Shown here one piece after another: positions 34,232-46,262 of a DNA stretch of 64,000 bases. Position numbers and translations under genes: made by a program. Source of the stretch: Synaphobranchus kaupii (lineage: Eukaryota > Chordata > Actinopteri > Anguilliformes > Synaphobranchidae); assembly GCA_029718625.1 (NCBI GenBank), contig CM056381.1, positions 50,186,608 through 50,250,607 on the forward strand, in the 5' to 3' direction. Numbering within the stretch: position 1 is the first letter of the stretch; each line of letters opens with the position of its first letter. The notes under the pieces were generated by a model. It made no database searches and was not told where the DNA came from. It saw only the letters and a list, made by a program, of their open reading frames with translations.

Positions 34232-34569
34232 ATCAAGAGTCTTTTGATGTTGTTGGGTCACAGACATCAGGAAGTCATGGCATCCAAAGGATATGCGACC
34301 AAATATTAAAAATGATTACTTTATTCTATAAATAAATGCAGGGGTGCCAATAATTGTGGTACACATGGTTTTGGTAAAAATAATTATTTCTTGATGAGAT
34401 TTTTTTTTTCTCATAATAAATTTACTGCAATTAAAGGTTGGATTTTTTTTTTCATTTTTTCAGTGTGACATTAAGCTAATTCACCAAATGGTGATTTTTT
34501 TTTATAAGCCTTTTTACCAGGGTTACTAATCTTTACCAGGGGTGCCAATAATAGTGGAGGGCACTGTAT

Positions 34570-35148
34570 GTGATAGAATTGCATGTATTCTCCACGAAAA
34601 CATACTAAGAACTTTGGAAACTTGACTATTTAAGGATATATAAAATATTTAGTGAGTGGTTTTTAATTGAAAATGCATGAGATTTCCGAGACGTTTTAGC
34701 CATTTTCTCAAAACGGACCATTTTGCTTAATGTATCTGCTTCTTGGCCAAATTCCACCTGGTTTACAGTAAAATATACCTGAAATATTGCTTTAACGGAA
34801 AATAGACACATAATTCAGATTTGCTATTTGCATGCATGTTATTTATTAGAACGAAAAAGCACAATTTTTTTCTCCGCATCTAAACGCAAAACCCATCAGC
34901 TCATACTGTTACACCCAAATTCTCTTTTTCTCACCTTTTTTTCCAAGTATTTAATCTCTTCATCCTTTGTGTACATACTAATTTAAGCAAAGCATCTCCC
35001 AAAACAAACCATTTCATCACATCTGGATTGAAACACTACATAAAATGTCCTCATGTTCAGTGCGCTGAAGGTGGTACAACTGTGAATTGTTTTCATTTCT
35101 TTTTAGTTCTACTCCAACATAAAGGACACTGTCCCTGTGAACAATTGC
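34570..35148. other. Intergenic, nothing recognised
   Basis: AT-rich DNA flanking the pseudogene to the right. Nothing supported. Confidence 0.5.
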
Positions 35149-37930
35149 CTATTTTGTATCCTTCTTGTATACACAGTATTCTTTTGTTGATTTCTGATAC
35201 TTATAGAAATTGCCAAGAATTACTTCCAGACCCTTTGAAAAACACAAACTGTAGGCTGATGTCTTGTCTTCTGCAAGTGTCACTACACCATCAGATGTTA
35301 TGTGAAGAAGATAATAATCATCTAATGATTGCACAGAAGGCATTATAGCAACCACAGTGTCCAGACAAATCAATGAAAGAAGACCTACAGTGCTTGCATT
35401 CAATTGAACATCATCATCATCTGCACTAGGGACATCAACATTGTCAGTCAGATCATCCTGATGACCTGTAGGCCTAGTAACTTTAGTAGAAAACACAACA
35501 TCTTTAAATAGTTCAACATGTTCCTTGTTCTCACACTTTTCATAATCATTGTTAATGCAAGGTACACAGTAACCGGACAGCTCTCTAACGTTTAGTACCC
35601 CATCTTGATTGGTTGAGGACAGTGAATGCAGTTTCCTAGTGTTCGGTATTGTGACATAACGAGTAAGATCCCGATCATGGTTGACCGTGTCCTTGGATAC
35701 AAAGAAAAACCTTCTTTTATGAAGACCTGGGGCCCTATCTTACACCTGACGCTAAGCGGCGCTAACCCAAACGCAAGTGACCTTGCTATCTTACACCCGG
35801 CGCAGGGTTCATTATAGCCCCTTGCGCTCACATCGGTTAAATACCAAGTGATGTTGCGCCCATAGCAGGTGAACTGGGCGTGTTGGTCTTAAAATGAGGT
35901 GTGGCCAGGATTATTTTTGGCGTATTGCTATCTTGAGCCAGCAAAAGCGCTTGCGCTAAAACCACCAAAAACCTGGTCTAAAGTCATGTCGCAGTTGCTT
36001 ACATGTTATTTTAACGGCGTATAAGTGTGTCTACATAGGCGTGTGCACAACGCGCGTACCCTCCTGTCTGTTCCACACAGGGACGCGCACAAGCATGACT
36101 AGAAATATCAAGATTACATGTGAAATATTATTATTGTGTAGCACATACCTGTCCCTCAGCGAAGGGGAATTCCACATTAAATTGCTTTCATCCCACTCCA
36201 TCAACATCCAGGTGATGTGCGATGGTACGTGTAACGTTATAGACTATTCACAATTATCCTGGATCAAGCTATGATTTAGCCTATATTTGCCAATAATTCC
36301 TGTAATCTTCTGAGGGGTCAATCTTCTGTTACGGGACAATGGCTATCCATTAACACCTATATCAAGCCTAATGCGCGAATTGTCATTTACACCTAATGCG
36401 TGAATTGTCATTCAATGGAAACTCGTGCACTGCAATAGACGGACATTTGAGTTCTGAAAATGCGTGTCATTACATTACAGCTCTCTAGGCCTACAGCCTG
36501 TAAGTTAATAGAATGGTTTTGACTAGAAAAAAGTTCAAAACCTTGTCCAATGAATATTGCATTTATTGTTTTTCAAATAGCCTATAGGCTACAGCGGATT
36601 CGCTGTGCATAAGGTTTTTTCGATAGCCTACGGTTAAAAAAAATGTCACCATGTTAACTGAATTTGAATCTTATTCTTTGTCCTTCATATTTTTTTAAAT
36701 TACAGTGACAAGGTTTCCATACTCTCAGCTTATTAAAATCCCGCTGATTTCACCTGTTATTCCATAACTGAACAAAACGATTTTAAAGAGAACTAAGCAT
36801 CCAATTAGAAACGAAAACAAATTTGCAGCATGTTACACAATTAATTCACAATTCATTTTAATGTCATTCTCTGCATGTGCACTTTAACTTGATGCAGGAG
36901 CAGGTCTGTTTCCCTTGCTGTAAATTGCACTTTCCGTCCTGGGAAAGTGGATTGTTTTAAAGCATTACGTCACCAGTAAAACAGCTTGGTCACATTTCCA
37001 TAAGCAGGACATTATAAACAAGGGGAAATATGCATGAACCTATCGGTTGCCAACTTGACAGCTTTATTGCATTTTGTGTCATTAAGGCAAACTAACAGTA
37101 TTTATGTTATTAATCAATATTAGAATGCAGGTAATGAACTTCAGATGAAGCTTGAACTTCGAGAACTCCATGAGAACATCCTCATGGAATTGATGTCAAT
37201 GCTTCATCGTATAATCAAATTCGTTAAACAAGCAGGCTAATTTGGCGTTTTCTAAGGTGAGACGGAAGCCATTGGTAGCTTATTCTCAGCTGTTGCAGGT
37301 GCTTTTAATGAAATTTAACTGCAAATATTTTGTAAAATAACAGCACTGTCTGGAATTACCGGGAACTCATAATGGTTAATCCAAATAATAAGCTATTGAT
37401 CATACTATTGATCCATATAGCCTATTCCTTGATCACAATAAACACACACGTGCATCTGTTTCGCCATCAAGCAATCCGCCAAGATGGAAAAGCAGGCTTT
37501 TAAAGGGAATGGGATATGACATTTTGATTGGTTTATTGCATGTCACACCCAAGACACACCTATAATTAATGAAGAGACTAGGTTCAGTCCATTTGCACGT
37601 TGCACCTTGCTTAGCGCTCAAAAAACATGCCGTCAAACTCGCAAAAGTGGACGTGGACACGCCCTAAATGCACTTTACGCCATGCGTTTAGACATAGCGC
37701 TAAGATCGCCAAGATAGAGCCCGAGATGTTTAATTGAATTGTCTGTCTGCTAATGAAGATATTCCAAAGTCCTTGGCATTGGAAATCAACAAATTAACAA
37801 CTGAAATTACAGCACACTTTGCCTCTGTTTTCAAGAAACTAGCAGCCTGGTCCACCTCACCCTTTCCATGGCCACTTGCACGAAAAAATTTTGCCACCAA
37901 TATGCATTTTCTAATACTACCTATTGCCAC
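35149..37930 (-). pseudogene. Multi-copy fish gene family remnant, split by an inserted element
   Basis: Two minus-strand pieces lie either side of the element at 35730-37722. The upstream piece (37730-37930) contains FFRASGHGKGEVDQAASFLK and SNAKDFGI. The downstream piece (35149-35727) is open for about 190 codons and contains RRFFFVSKDTVNHDRDLTRY, IPNTRKLHSLSS, LSGYCVPCI, CENKEHVELF and an acidic DDDDV stretch, ending KKDTK before TAG. The order HGKGEVD, then FFVS..R, IPxTRxxHS, CxxC and CEN matches an abundant uncharacterised fish family, as I remember it. Its function is unknown and it may be transposon-derived. The upstream piece also shows a frameshift, so the copy was dead or died after insertion. 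Confidence 0.6.
35730..37722. mobile_element. 2 kb inverted-repeat DNA element, non-autonomous
   Basis: The ends are GGGCCCTATCTT and AAGATAGAGCCC, with subterminal GCGCTAA/TTAGCGC motifs. The outer 200-300 bp at both sides are rich in GCGC words (ACACCTGACGCTAAGCGGCG, GCGTTTAGACATAGCGCTAA). The type is common in fish. I could not find a clear target duplication or any transposase, so the superfamily is open. Confidence 0.75.
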
Positions 37931-38234
37931 CTAGTGGATAATTAAAGAACTAAGAAATATAGTTATGAATTGCCAACTGTTTTCACACTCTCTATTTGAA
38001 CTCATCATTTCACTCACCAAGCCTCCTCCACCACAAATTCTGCTCGACCACCCTTGGTTTTCAGTTCTAGAATCTAGAGACAAAATGCTCAAAGATGACA
38101 CCAGACATGAAGAAATCAGCCATAGGAAAATGATAAAACTTTGCAATTGAAAATATGGAATAAGAAATTCATGTAACGCCTCCATCCTATTAGAGCACCA
38201 GTTTACGACACATGACCTACCGCGTTTAATTCAA
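37931..38234. other. Spacer, nothing recognised
   Basis: Minus-strand frame 37931-38185 is hydrophobic without family features. It was not accepted as coding. Confidence 0.45.
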
Positions 38235-38690
38235 ATTTGAATCGTATAATTAACGGAGTTTGAGAAACATAACTACACTACCCAGACTCCCCAGTCATAC
38301 ATAATGAAGTAGCTACCGGCAGCTCTGCTAGCAAACATGGCTATCACTTTGTCTGCTCTTGTAACTTATTATGGAAGTAAAACTAAGAGTATCACCAAGG
38401 GCGAGAATCACTATACATCTGACCATGTCGAAAGTGTCAGCTTTAGTGGTGGCTTTCACTTCAGCAGTGGTGGTGAGCAAGTGAGTAGCCCGGATGTTTT
38501 AGTTGTTTTTTTTAAAATGCGCTGACATGTGACAACCCCTCTCTTGGGCGTTTCGAACATATAACTGCCTGAATATAGAAAAAGAACATTTTCAGCCCAT
38601 TGACTCGCATTGTATTTTCTCCGAGAAGTGCTGTGGCACCAGCCATTCGTCAATAAAGTGGGTGGGATTACGGAGGTTATACGGTCTATG
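38235..38690 (+). repeat. Dispersed repeat holding a 5' exon, plus-strand copy
   Basis: The whole segment recurs inverted at 52300-52870. It includes an upstream CTACCGGCAGCTCTGCTAGC block, the exon at 38337-38480 and an intron-like downstream part. Confidence 0.8.
38337..38480 (+). CDS. Isolated 5' exon resembling a SWIM/YqaJ multi-copy fish family
   Basis: An ATG-initiated 48-codon frame reads MAITLSALVTYYGSKTKSIT, then KGENHYTSDHVESVSFSGG, ending GGEQ at a good donor (CAAGTGAGT, GT at 38481). The KxxxKGENHYxSxHVES signature is, from memory, the start of fish proteins that carry a SWIM zinc finger and a YqaJ-type nuclease domain and exist in many genomic copies. No further exons were found downstream: the next 280 bp continue the shared repeat, and a transposon starts at 38765. 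It is therefore probably a duplicated orphan exon rather than a gene. The exact family is uncertain. Confidence 0.5.
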
Positions 38691-39312
38691 GTTTAGTACG
38701 AGTAGTGCTAACGTTAACAGTTAGTTGATAATTTGAATTGATAGACTGCCATAACATGGCTATATGGGCCATTCTACAGAGGGTTGGAGAAAAGTGTAAA
38801 TTTGTATTCTTTTTGCAAAATTATTTTATAATATATGTGTTACACTTTATCTGAGATACATAAATATACTTGATGTACAGTGCAATCACATGTAATTTTT
38901 TCAGAATAAGGATGAATTTGCTGACTGCTCCTAAATATGTCACAACCGAAACATGGTGCAAAACCTGCTTTTGAAATAAAATTACATACCCAATTGATAA
39001 GTTTAATTCATCCCTTTGAAAAATGACATTTTTGAAAAAAAATCTTGACTGCTGTTGAATTTGAATCAATTACCCTGAATTTTTAAGTCAAATAAAACAT
39101 TGGATTAATTCAATTTAATGAAAACTCCGTACAAATGTTCTCTATAAAATGGACAGATTTGATCACATGAATTTGATAGATTCTTATTTATGAGATTATT
39201 TATACCCTCACCAGCACAATATCTTTGATTGATTATTCATATTATTCAAAATTTTAACAAAACAGCAGGAGTTTTGGTTGTGACCACATTGTTGCGGTTG
39301 TGACATCTCTTA

Positions 39313-40290
39313 CTGAAACCTGAATTCCAAAGTTGGGACAGTACGTAAAATGCAAATAAAAGCAGAAAGCAGTGATTTGTAAATTCTCTTGTCTATATAT
39401 TTAGATGAAAACAATATTTAAAAGATATTTAATGTTTTACCTTAGCAACTTCATAGATTTTTTGTAAATATACGCTAATTCCGAATTTGATGCCTGCAAC
39501 ACGTTCCAAAAAAGTTGGGACAGGGGTATAAAAAAGACTGGGAAGGTTGTGGAATGTTCATAAAACACCTGTTTGGAACATTCCACAGGTAAATAGGTGA
39601 ATAGGTGACATGTCATGCTATCATGACTGAGCATCCACGAAGGCTCTGGCATTTACGAGCATGGATGGGTTCGCCACTTTGTGAAAAACTGCATGAGCGA
39701 ATAGTCCAAGAGTTTAAGAACTACGTTTCTCAACACACGATTGCAAGGAATTTAGGGATTTCACCATCTACAGTCCATAATATTAGTAAAAGATTCAGAG
39801 AATCTGGAGAAAACGGGCAAGGCTGTAAACCAATATTGAATGCCCGTGACTGTCGATCCTTCAGACAGCACTACATTAAAAACGGCATGCTTCTGTAATG
39901 AATATAACCACATGGGCTCGGGAATACTTCAGAAAACCATTGTCAGTAAACACAAACACTTACCGGACTGGTAAGCAACTGAAGTCTCATATTAAGCAAG
40001 AATGGGAAACAATTCTGCTTTCAAAACTACAACAATTAGTGTTGTACTTCCCAAAAGATTACTGAGTGTTGTTAAAAGGACAGGTGATGTAATTGGGAGG
40101 TGTTGCAGGCATCAAATGTAGAATGAGCTGAATAGAGAATGAAATGTAGAATAAAGTTGATTAGTTAAAACATGAAATATCTTGTATTTGTACTGTTTTC
40201 AATTGAATACAAAAATGACTCGCAAATCATTGCTTTCTGTTTTTATTTACGTTTTATACACTGTCCCAACTTTTTTGGAATTGAGGTTTG
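39313..40290 (+). mobile_element. Tc1-like element (family B) with deleted transposase
   Basis: The left end is CTGAAACCTGAATTCCAAAG and the right end TTTGGAATTGAGGTTTG, inside TA duplications (39311-39312 and 40291-40292). Subterminal sequence matches the other family B copies. It encodes only the N-terminal part of a transposase; the catalytic centre is deleted. Confidence 0.9.
39605..39898 (+). pseudogene. Tc1 transposase N-terminal fragment
   Basis: The frame contains a helix-turn-helix DNA-binding region, LHERIVQEFKNYVSQHTIAR then NLGISPSTVHNISKRFRESG (about residues 30-66). It is followed by LNARDCRSFRQHYIKNG, typical of the second HTH of Tc1 transposases. It stops at residue 97. Downstream sequence resumes only near the C-terminus (LKSHIKQEWETILLSKLQQL near 39980-40040), so the DDE catalytic domain is missing. 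It could at most bind terminal repeats. Confidence 0.85.
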
Positions 40291-41481
40291 TACTTGTGCA
40301 TTGATTGTCTCACTATTTATTGTCTTTAATAAGAATTTATGGACAAGTGTCACCAACCAAAACAGGCCTGTCAAAACAATACCATTTGTTTCGGTAGTGA
40401 CTGTTTCGGTTGTGACAATTTTGGCTCATTTCGGCCACAAAACAAAAGATTTAGCAAGCACAGGGTTAGCAACCACTTCTCTGTGCAGATGCACCTTCCT
40501 TTTAATCAAATCTACAGTTATGAAATCAACTTTATTCTCTAATATGAAAACTTGGGTGTTTGGGTGTGACGTCTCTAAAAACCACAGACTAATTTTCATA
40601 CTTTGAAGGACAATTATATCAAAACGCTAAAGCCTAGCTACTCACCATGTGGCCTTGATTCATATGAAGGCTCTCTAATTTCCTGGTTAAAAAAAGGGTT
40701 GTGTGACTACAAGCAGGTTCACTGCACAGACTCAAACAGTGTACGTTTCGGTTGTGACGTAAAAACTGGGGACAGCATTTTTTCGATAGGTTTTTTGAAT
40801 TATAAAATTTATTACAAAATAGATTGCATTATTTTAACTTATATTTGATAAAGATTCACTTGCTTTATTGAATGAGACAAGTCAAATAATTGGAAAAAAT
40901 ATTTTGGGTATTATTTTTTAATGCACCAATTTAAGGGTTGATAGTGGGGACAGCCATCTTCCAATAGGAATTTATACTCCCAAGAGTATAAGTGTTGATT
41001 TTGGATAAATGTAACTATTATTACTGCAATTAATATCTTGGATTATATTAAAACATAACATGATCTAATGAATTATATAGCATTTAAAGATTTTATTGGT
41101 CAATTTCTTACTTTTATCAGAGAGGGACAGCAATTTGCATGACTTTTGTAGAATGGCCCATATAACGTTATATATCTAGCAACGTAACGTTACAGTATAC
41201 GTAGTCTCAACACCAGACCCATGACAGTTCTTAGGGCCGAAACATACCTCACGCAAATACGCGAACGTGGACACTTCGAGCTACACAAACAGTTTTTTCT
41301 TTTGCCATGACATTTGTGAAAGCCAAACCGGAGCGTTGCAGTAAGGGACGCTATAGCAGGCAACAACAGTAAACAACTTTCTTGTTCGATCTGTGCTTTC
41401 CTCTGGTTTATCTTTCACAAATGTTGTGGGGGTGCTTTGCTGCAGGAGGGACTGGTGCACTTCATAAAATAGATGGCATCA

Positions 41482-42378
41482 TTAGGAAGGAAAATTATGT
41501 GGATATATTGATATATATCTGAAGACATCAGCCAGGAAGTTAAAGCTTGGTCGCAAATGGCTCCTCCAAATAGATTTTGGATAATTTTGAATAGAATTGC
41601 TTTCTGGAGATTGCTTAAACCCCCATACTCCCGCAGCATAAAATAAAATTGGGCAGACCCCTGAATTGTAAAGCTGTGAAAAGGTTAAGAATCCGAGATC
41701 TGTACACCATTTCATTTTATTAATCACAGAGCCTAATGCCCTTCCTGCTGAATCTGCTAGTAGCTTCATACTCTCCTTAAAACACATATTTTCATCAAAA
41801 TCAAAACCAAGATATTTATAAGAGCTGGTATACATTAAAGGCACAGACCCAAACCAAAATATATGGTCACTCTGCTGAAGTGCATAATCTGAGTTCTCAT
41901 TATTAATGACTAGTCTCCATTTATTACACCACAAACTCATAATATTCAACATTTTTTGTAAATTAATCTCATTTTCAGCAACCAAGATAATATCATCGGC
42001 ATATAGCAAAATACTAAAGTTTATCTTATCAATAGATATGCCTAAATGGGCCTGCTTAATTTCTTGAACTAAATCATTCACATAAAGAGCAAATAAAGTG
42101 GGGGAGATCACATCTCCTTGCTTAACCCCAAATGGGGTAGGGAACCAGTCTGTATTGAAATTGTTTACCTGCACACATGCGACTAGTGCGCTATACAAAG
42201 CTTTGATGGCATTATAAAATTTACCATCAATACCAGAACAGATATAAGCTAAAGGGTTTATAAGCTTATAGGTCTCGATTGATGCAATCAAACGCTTTTT
42301 TAAAAATCCACAAAACAAGCAAACGTAGGATTCCCATCTTGTAATCGGGCTCTTACCACAGAGGATAAATGTGATCAA
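41482..42378 (-). pseudogene. LINE reverse transcriptase fragment with intact palm motif
   Basis: A 298-codon minus-strand frame contains TPFGVKQGDVISPTLFALYV (residues 81-100) and LLYADDIILVAENEINLQKM (124-143), the RT active-site box with both aspartates. Next comes ADSAGRALGSVINKMKW, the fingers/thumb region usual in fish Jockey/L2-like LINEs, and finally YAAGVWGF. The first 45 codons look frameshifted: YVCLFCGFLKKRLIASIETY replaces the expected FxDFxKAFDxI motif, so one catalytic aspartate is lost. Another shift near residue 265 moves the end to the frame at 41415. The endonuclease domain is absent. Confidence 0.88.
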
Positions 42379-42877
42379 AACATGCCGTTTTTCCTAAAAC
42401 CATTATGTTCATCAACTAGCAAACCGATGTTTATGGCTCAAAATAGGCTATAATTTTAGTAGAATAATATCCTGGATTTCATAATATGTATGAATTAATG
42501 CAAAATTCAGAGTAGAAATATAGTTTTGAAGTTTTTAAACGTAATATGACAAGCTAGCACTGGTGCTTTGGAGGCTATTCAGCTTTCAAATATCAGTCAC
42601 ACAATCACATCGGCTGCGAACTAACATTAATAACATGATATTGAGTTTCATCTGTATCATCTCCTTTTACTTGAAACATATCTTGGCTTTCATGATCTGC
42701 GTCTTGTAAAATTCTGAGTAAAAATACAGTTTTGACGCTTTTAAACGTAATATGACAAGCTAAGTTTCGCTCGGTTATGATACCCAGACAAGTTTATCTC
42801 CAGTAACGTTAGCTACGGTGTTAGCAACCGATAACCTCAGCCCAAATCAAAACTAGCCAGCAAATATCCACAAACAA
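42379..42877. other. Spacer with a local duplication
   Basis: AAATTCAGAGTAGAAATATAG then TTTTGAAGTTTTTAAACG (42502-42540) recurs as AAATTCTGAGTAAAAATACAG then TTTTGACGCTTTTAAACG (42711-42749), followed in both by TAATATGACAAGCTA. No gene. Confidence 0.6.
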
Positions 42878-42879
42878 TA

Positions 42880-43700
42880 GAGTACTCAAGTGACTACGTC
42901 ACGCTGGTTTCGGAAGTAAATTCCCCATTCATTTAGAGCGTAGACATTAACTAAAGCTTACTTTTAAACCATTTCTACTGATTATGTCTTACCGTCAATT
43001 TCCCGGATTGTTCAATATAACGCCCGTTCGCAAACTATGTCGTTTTTCTGGTCCAGCTTCGAGTATATTTTACGTTTTAGTATTTTTTTTGTGAACATCC
43101 CAGCGCTGGCACTGTTTAAAAACTACACGTCCCATAATTCCCTCCGAACGAGCAGCCTTATCTCCATACCTTTTCATATAACGTTAGCCAGCAGTAGCAC
43201 ACAGCTCCGTTTTTAAACACCTTTTTCTAACGTTAGCTAGCTAGCTAGCTTGAAGGACTTAAAGCTAGAATTGCTTCATGTGGTTAACCGTAGCATAGTT
43301 TCTGACCTTGTCCGGCGGGCTTCTCTACTTAGCAAGCTAACGTTAGCTTGTCTTGGGCGGCACGAGCCTACTCCCATCTGCCACAGAGCAGACAGACGAG
43401 ATGATGATATCTTACTGGTCGAGAACCACCCGTGCGTTGCAGTACTGGATATGCAGTCCGTTAAAGTGGACTACAAGTCGAACTACAATCATGAATTACT
43501 TTAAAAAATAAAAATTGGAACATGCGATATATGGTCTACATGCTTGTACCACACAGGCTAATCCAGGAACGTTTCGGCTCATTCTATGAATCAGATTTCA
43601 AGAAATAGTCGGTAGTCTCCGAAGCCCATTCTATTTTCCATAGGGAATTTACTTCCGAAACCAGACTCCGCCCACGACTGACGTACTCACTTGAGCACTC
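42880..43700. mobile_element. 821-bp MITE with TA flanks
   Basis: The ends are GAGTACTCAAGTGACTACGT and the inverse, GAGCACTC on the right. A shared inner block, GGTTTCGGAAGTAAATTCCC, lies at both ends. TA is on both sides (42878-42879 and 43701-43702). No transposase. Confidence 0.75.
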
Positions 43701-43701
43701 T

Positions 43702-44305
43702 ATAAACAACATCTTGTGTGCGCGCTACGTATACGCGGGACAACGCCCCTTTAAGCAGACTGGAAACCCGACACATTCCACGACCTGTGAAGTGACTATC
43801 TTTTGTCTTCCCCCCTCTCTCTCTCCCCCTCCCCCTCCCCCCGCCACCCACACACAGTGCACCAAAGCCCACACACTCTCAATCAGAGAAACCTATGGGG
43901 TGCACCTACACGAGAAAAAGATACTGATTCTGAACAATTTCCAGTCCAAACGCTGTCATTTCGAAACTTAAATTTCGATGGCTTAACACTTAATATCGCT
44001 GCCCTCCAATCAACCATTTATTTCTTGAGAACTGCTAACTTAGTTAGCACACAGATGACAAAATAAGATAGGCCTACGATTCCATACAAGCCGACCAGCA
44101 CGGAAAGAAGAGCTTCGACTTGACTAACGTGAAGTTAACTAAGTTACGATTGAGAGAAAAGTCAACCCCGAAGGTAAGAGGGATTTATGATAACGTTAAT
44201 AGGCAATATAAGTTAACATATATTAGGCCTACTTAAAAAACAATTTAATTTGTAAAACGTTAAATCCTGTTTTTGTACCGCAGTCTCTCAGTTTGTAGCG
44301 TAACT
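43702..44305. other. No gene recognised
   Basis: A pyrimidine-rich C(T)C stretch at 43806-43845 and short frames only. Confidence 0.45.
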
Positions 44306-44309
44306 TTAA

Positions 44310-44787
44310 AGGGGACATGAAGCATTCAGTAAAGTGGCTCTGGCTCATTAGCTTTTTTACCTTAAATGAGGTACCGCCGTGCGTTCAAACCTTAAATCGA
44401 CCCGTATTTGCTGGAGTTCGCTTTTTTTGCACTAGGTCGCAGCCATTTTGGACCAACTGCGACCGTGAGTCACTAGGTTGGCTGAGCTCTGGGGCAATAC
44501 AAAAGGACCGTCTGTCTGTGCGTTTTTTGTTTTATTTTTTCCTCACGAAACCTCGTTGAGCTCATTGAAAGTCAGCCATTTCCTCATAGTAATAGACCTA
44601 CATCAAGCTGCCGAGACGAACCAACTTCGGGACGTTACGACCGCAGTTGGTCCTAAATGGCGCGCGCCCTAGTGCAAAAAAGCGAACTTATTTTTCCAAC
44701 AAATACAGGTCGATTTGAGCACACGGCCATATCACATTTAAGGTGTAAAAAAATGAACGAACCAGAGCCGATTGCTTCATGTCCCCA
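44310..44787. mobile_element. 478-bp TTAA-target MITE
   Basis: TTAA on both sides (44306-44309 and 44788-44791). The ends AGGGGACATGAAGC / GCTTCATGTCCCCA are inverted, with continuing inverted similarity around CGATTTAAGGT-, GGTCGATTTGAGC-, CGCTTTTTTGCACTAGG- and TGGACCAACTGCG-type words. The centre lies near 44560. Confidence 0.85.
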
Positions 44788-44791
44788 TTAA

Positions 44792-45409
44792 TGACCTAAG
44801 TTAGAGATTTAGCCTAGCTACCAGTGATGTTACGTATGAGGCCGAAGCTCCGAGGCGTGTGTCGAGTACAGGGCAGTTTTTACTGAAGCCGCGGCCGCCT
44901 TTTTTGTTGTTTTACGGCGGTTGGCATCCATCTTCACGGTAGGGAGGTCGAACGTTCTGCCCGCAATGTAATCACAATGGGCATTCCACACAAAAAACAA
45001 AATTGACGTCTGTGCTCATTTCAACATTTAATTTAACAAGGAAATCTACTAATCGAGAGTAGATTAATCTATTCATTTGTTTCAGAAGTGTACTTACACT
45101 TCAACAATGTTATTTTTTACTTTAGAAGGCAGAAATTATTATGCTAATTTGACTCTACGAGCATTTGTGCCTATATACTTAACGCTGTATAGAAATCAAT
45201 TGGGTCATTATAAAACATCCAGCCACATTGAAGTCGTTAATACACATTTTATTACAAGAAAAAACTCACTGTGAAATGTTTTAGGTGTTAATCGATCGGT
45301 ATGTATCGATACTTTCGTCTATTTAGGTGTCCTGAAAACGTTACATGTGCTGCGCGTCCTGCGGGACTTAGAGTTCTACAGCCACTTCAGACTCCCCAAC
45401 AGGGGATTC
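44792..45409. other. No gene recognised
   Basis: GC-richer patch near 44840-44960, otherwise unremarkable. Confidence 0.4.
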
Positions 45410-45426
45410 CTGCAGAACTGCAGAAG

Positions 45427-45482
45427 GGGCTTACAGCTTGCTGGGCGGGGGCTTGAGGGCTTACAGCTTGCTGGGCGGGGCT
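45427..45482. repeat. Minisatellite, 2 units (left arm)
   Basis: Unit GGGCTTACAGCTTGCTGGGC followed by GGGGCTTGA. Confidence 0.85.
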
Positions 45483-45659
45483 AAGCACTAGTGCGCATGC
45501 GGATGGACCGAATTTGGGTTTCCAGATTCTTTATTTCGTTTATTTAGTATTAACATCGCATTAATAGATATTCTATGTCCTTCTGTATGTATTAGTTCGC
45601 ATATATACATGTATATGCATCAACTAACATTGAAAGATATACATTCAGAAATTATTAAT

Positions 45660-46262
45660 ACATTCATTTTTATTTTTTATTTTTTATTTAACATTTATTT
45701 ATCCAGGGGAAACCCATTGAGACCAAGGTCTCATTTACAATGGTGCCCCTGGTTACAACAAATGTCACAAGCAGCAATGATACAGAAGGTATACACAACT
45801 ATACACAAGGTAGCCTACACAAGGTACACAGTACTGAAGTATAAATACTAAAATGCAAGAGTAAACATAGCAACAGTCATACATATATGGTGCAAATATA
45901 CAAGATACACATAACATATTCACATAATATGGTGCAAATACACAAGATACACAGGACATAGTGGTGTACTAAAATACTAAGGATACTAAATACAGGAGAA
46001 AACATAGCAGCAATCAGGGAAAGGGATACGAACCCAGGTTAGGGTAAGGGATGACAAGAGAAAACATAGCAGCAATCAGGGAAGAAAAGCAATATAGGAA
46101 CAATGAGATTTGAGTGTTGATTTGAAAATGTTTGCTGAGGTTGCATCCCTGATGAAAGCTGGCAGTGCATTCCACAATTTGGGTGCACAAAATGAGAATG
46201 CAGTCTCCCCAAATCTTGTGCACTTCACTAGTGGTGGAAGTGAACGGCCTCTCTGTATTGTT
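45660..46262 (-). pseudogene. LINE 3' end with RT C-terminus (L2/Jockey-like)
   Basis: On the minus strand a frame from about 46260 reads CTRFGETAFSFCAPKLWNAL then PAFIRDATSANIFKSTLKSH, the conserved C-terminal tail found in L2/CR1-like fish LINEs. The 3' UTR ends near 45730-45690 with CATTGTAAATGAGACCTTGG and TCTCAATGGG, then ATAAATAAATG and a TTTTTAT-type tail at 45665-45690. Only the last part of the element is present, as usual for 5'-truncated copies. Confidence 0.85.

Larger units (their letters stand above)
32692..34566. mobile_element. Palindromic Tc1-type element (family C) carrying the core module
   Basis: The ends are CAGTGCCCTCTACAATTATTG then GCACCCCTGG and the matching inverse, with TA on both sides (32690-32691 and 34567-34568). 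The outer arms (about 270 bp) are long inverted repeats of a well-known fish Tc1 family. The inner part (32962-34249) is the palindromic module, interrupted by a 730-bp insertion at 33499-34231. No transposase. Confidence 0.9.
38765..41160. mobile_element. Inverted-repeat transposon with repeated internal motif
   Basis: The ends TGGGCCATTCTACAGAGG / AGAATGGCCCA are inverted and flanked by TATA on each side (38761-38764 and 41161-41164). Six copies of a GTTTCGGTTGTGAC-like motif lie inside: 38939-38952 inverted, then 39276-39284, 39295-39304, 40388-40401, 40403-40416 and 40745-40758 direct. A Tc1-like element is nested at 39313-40290; without it the element is about 1.4 kb. No transposase was recognised. 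Confidence 0.75.
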
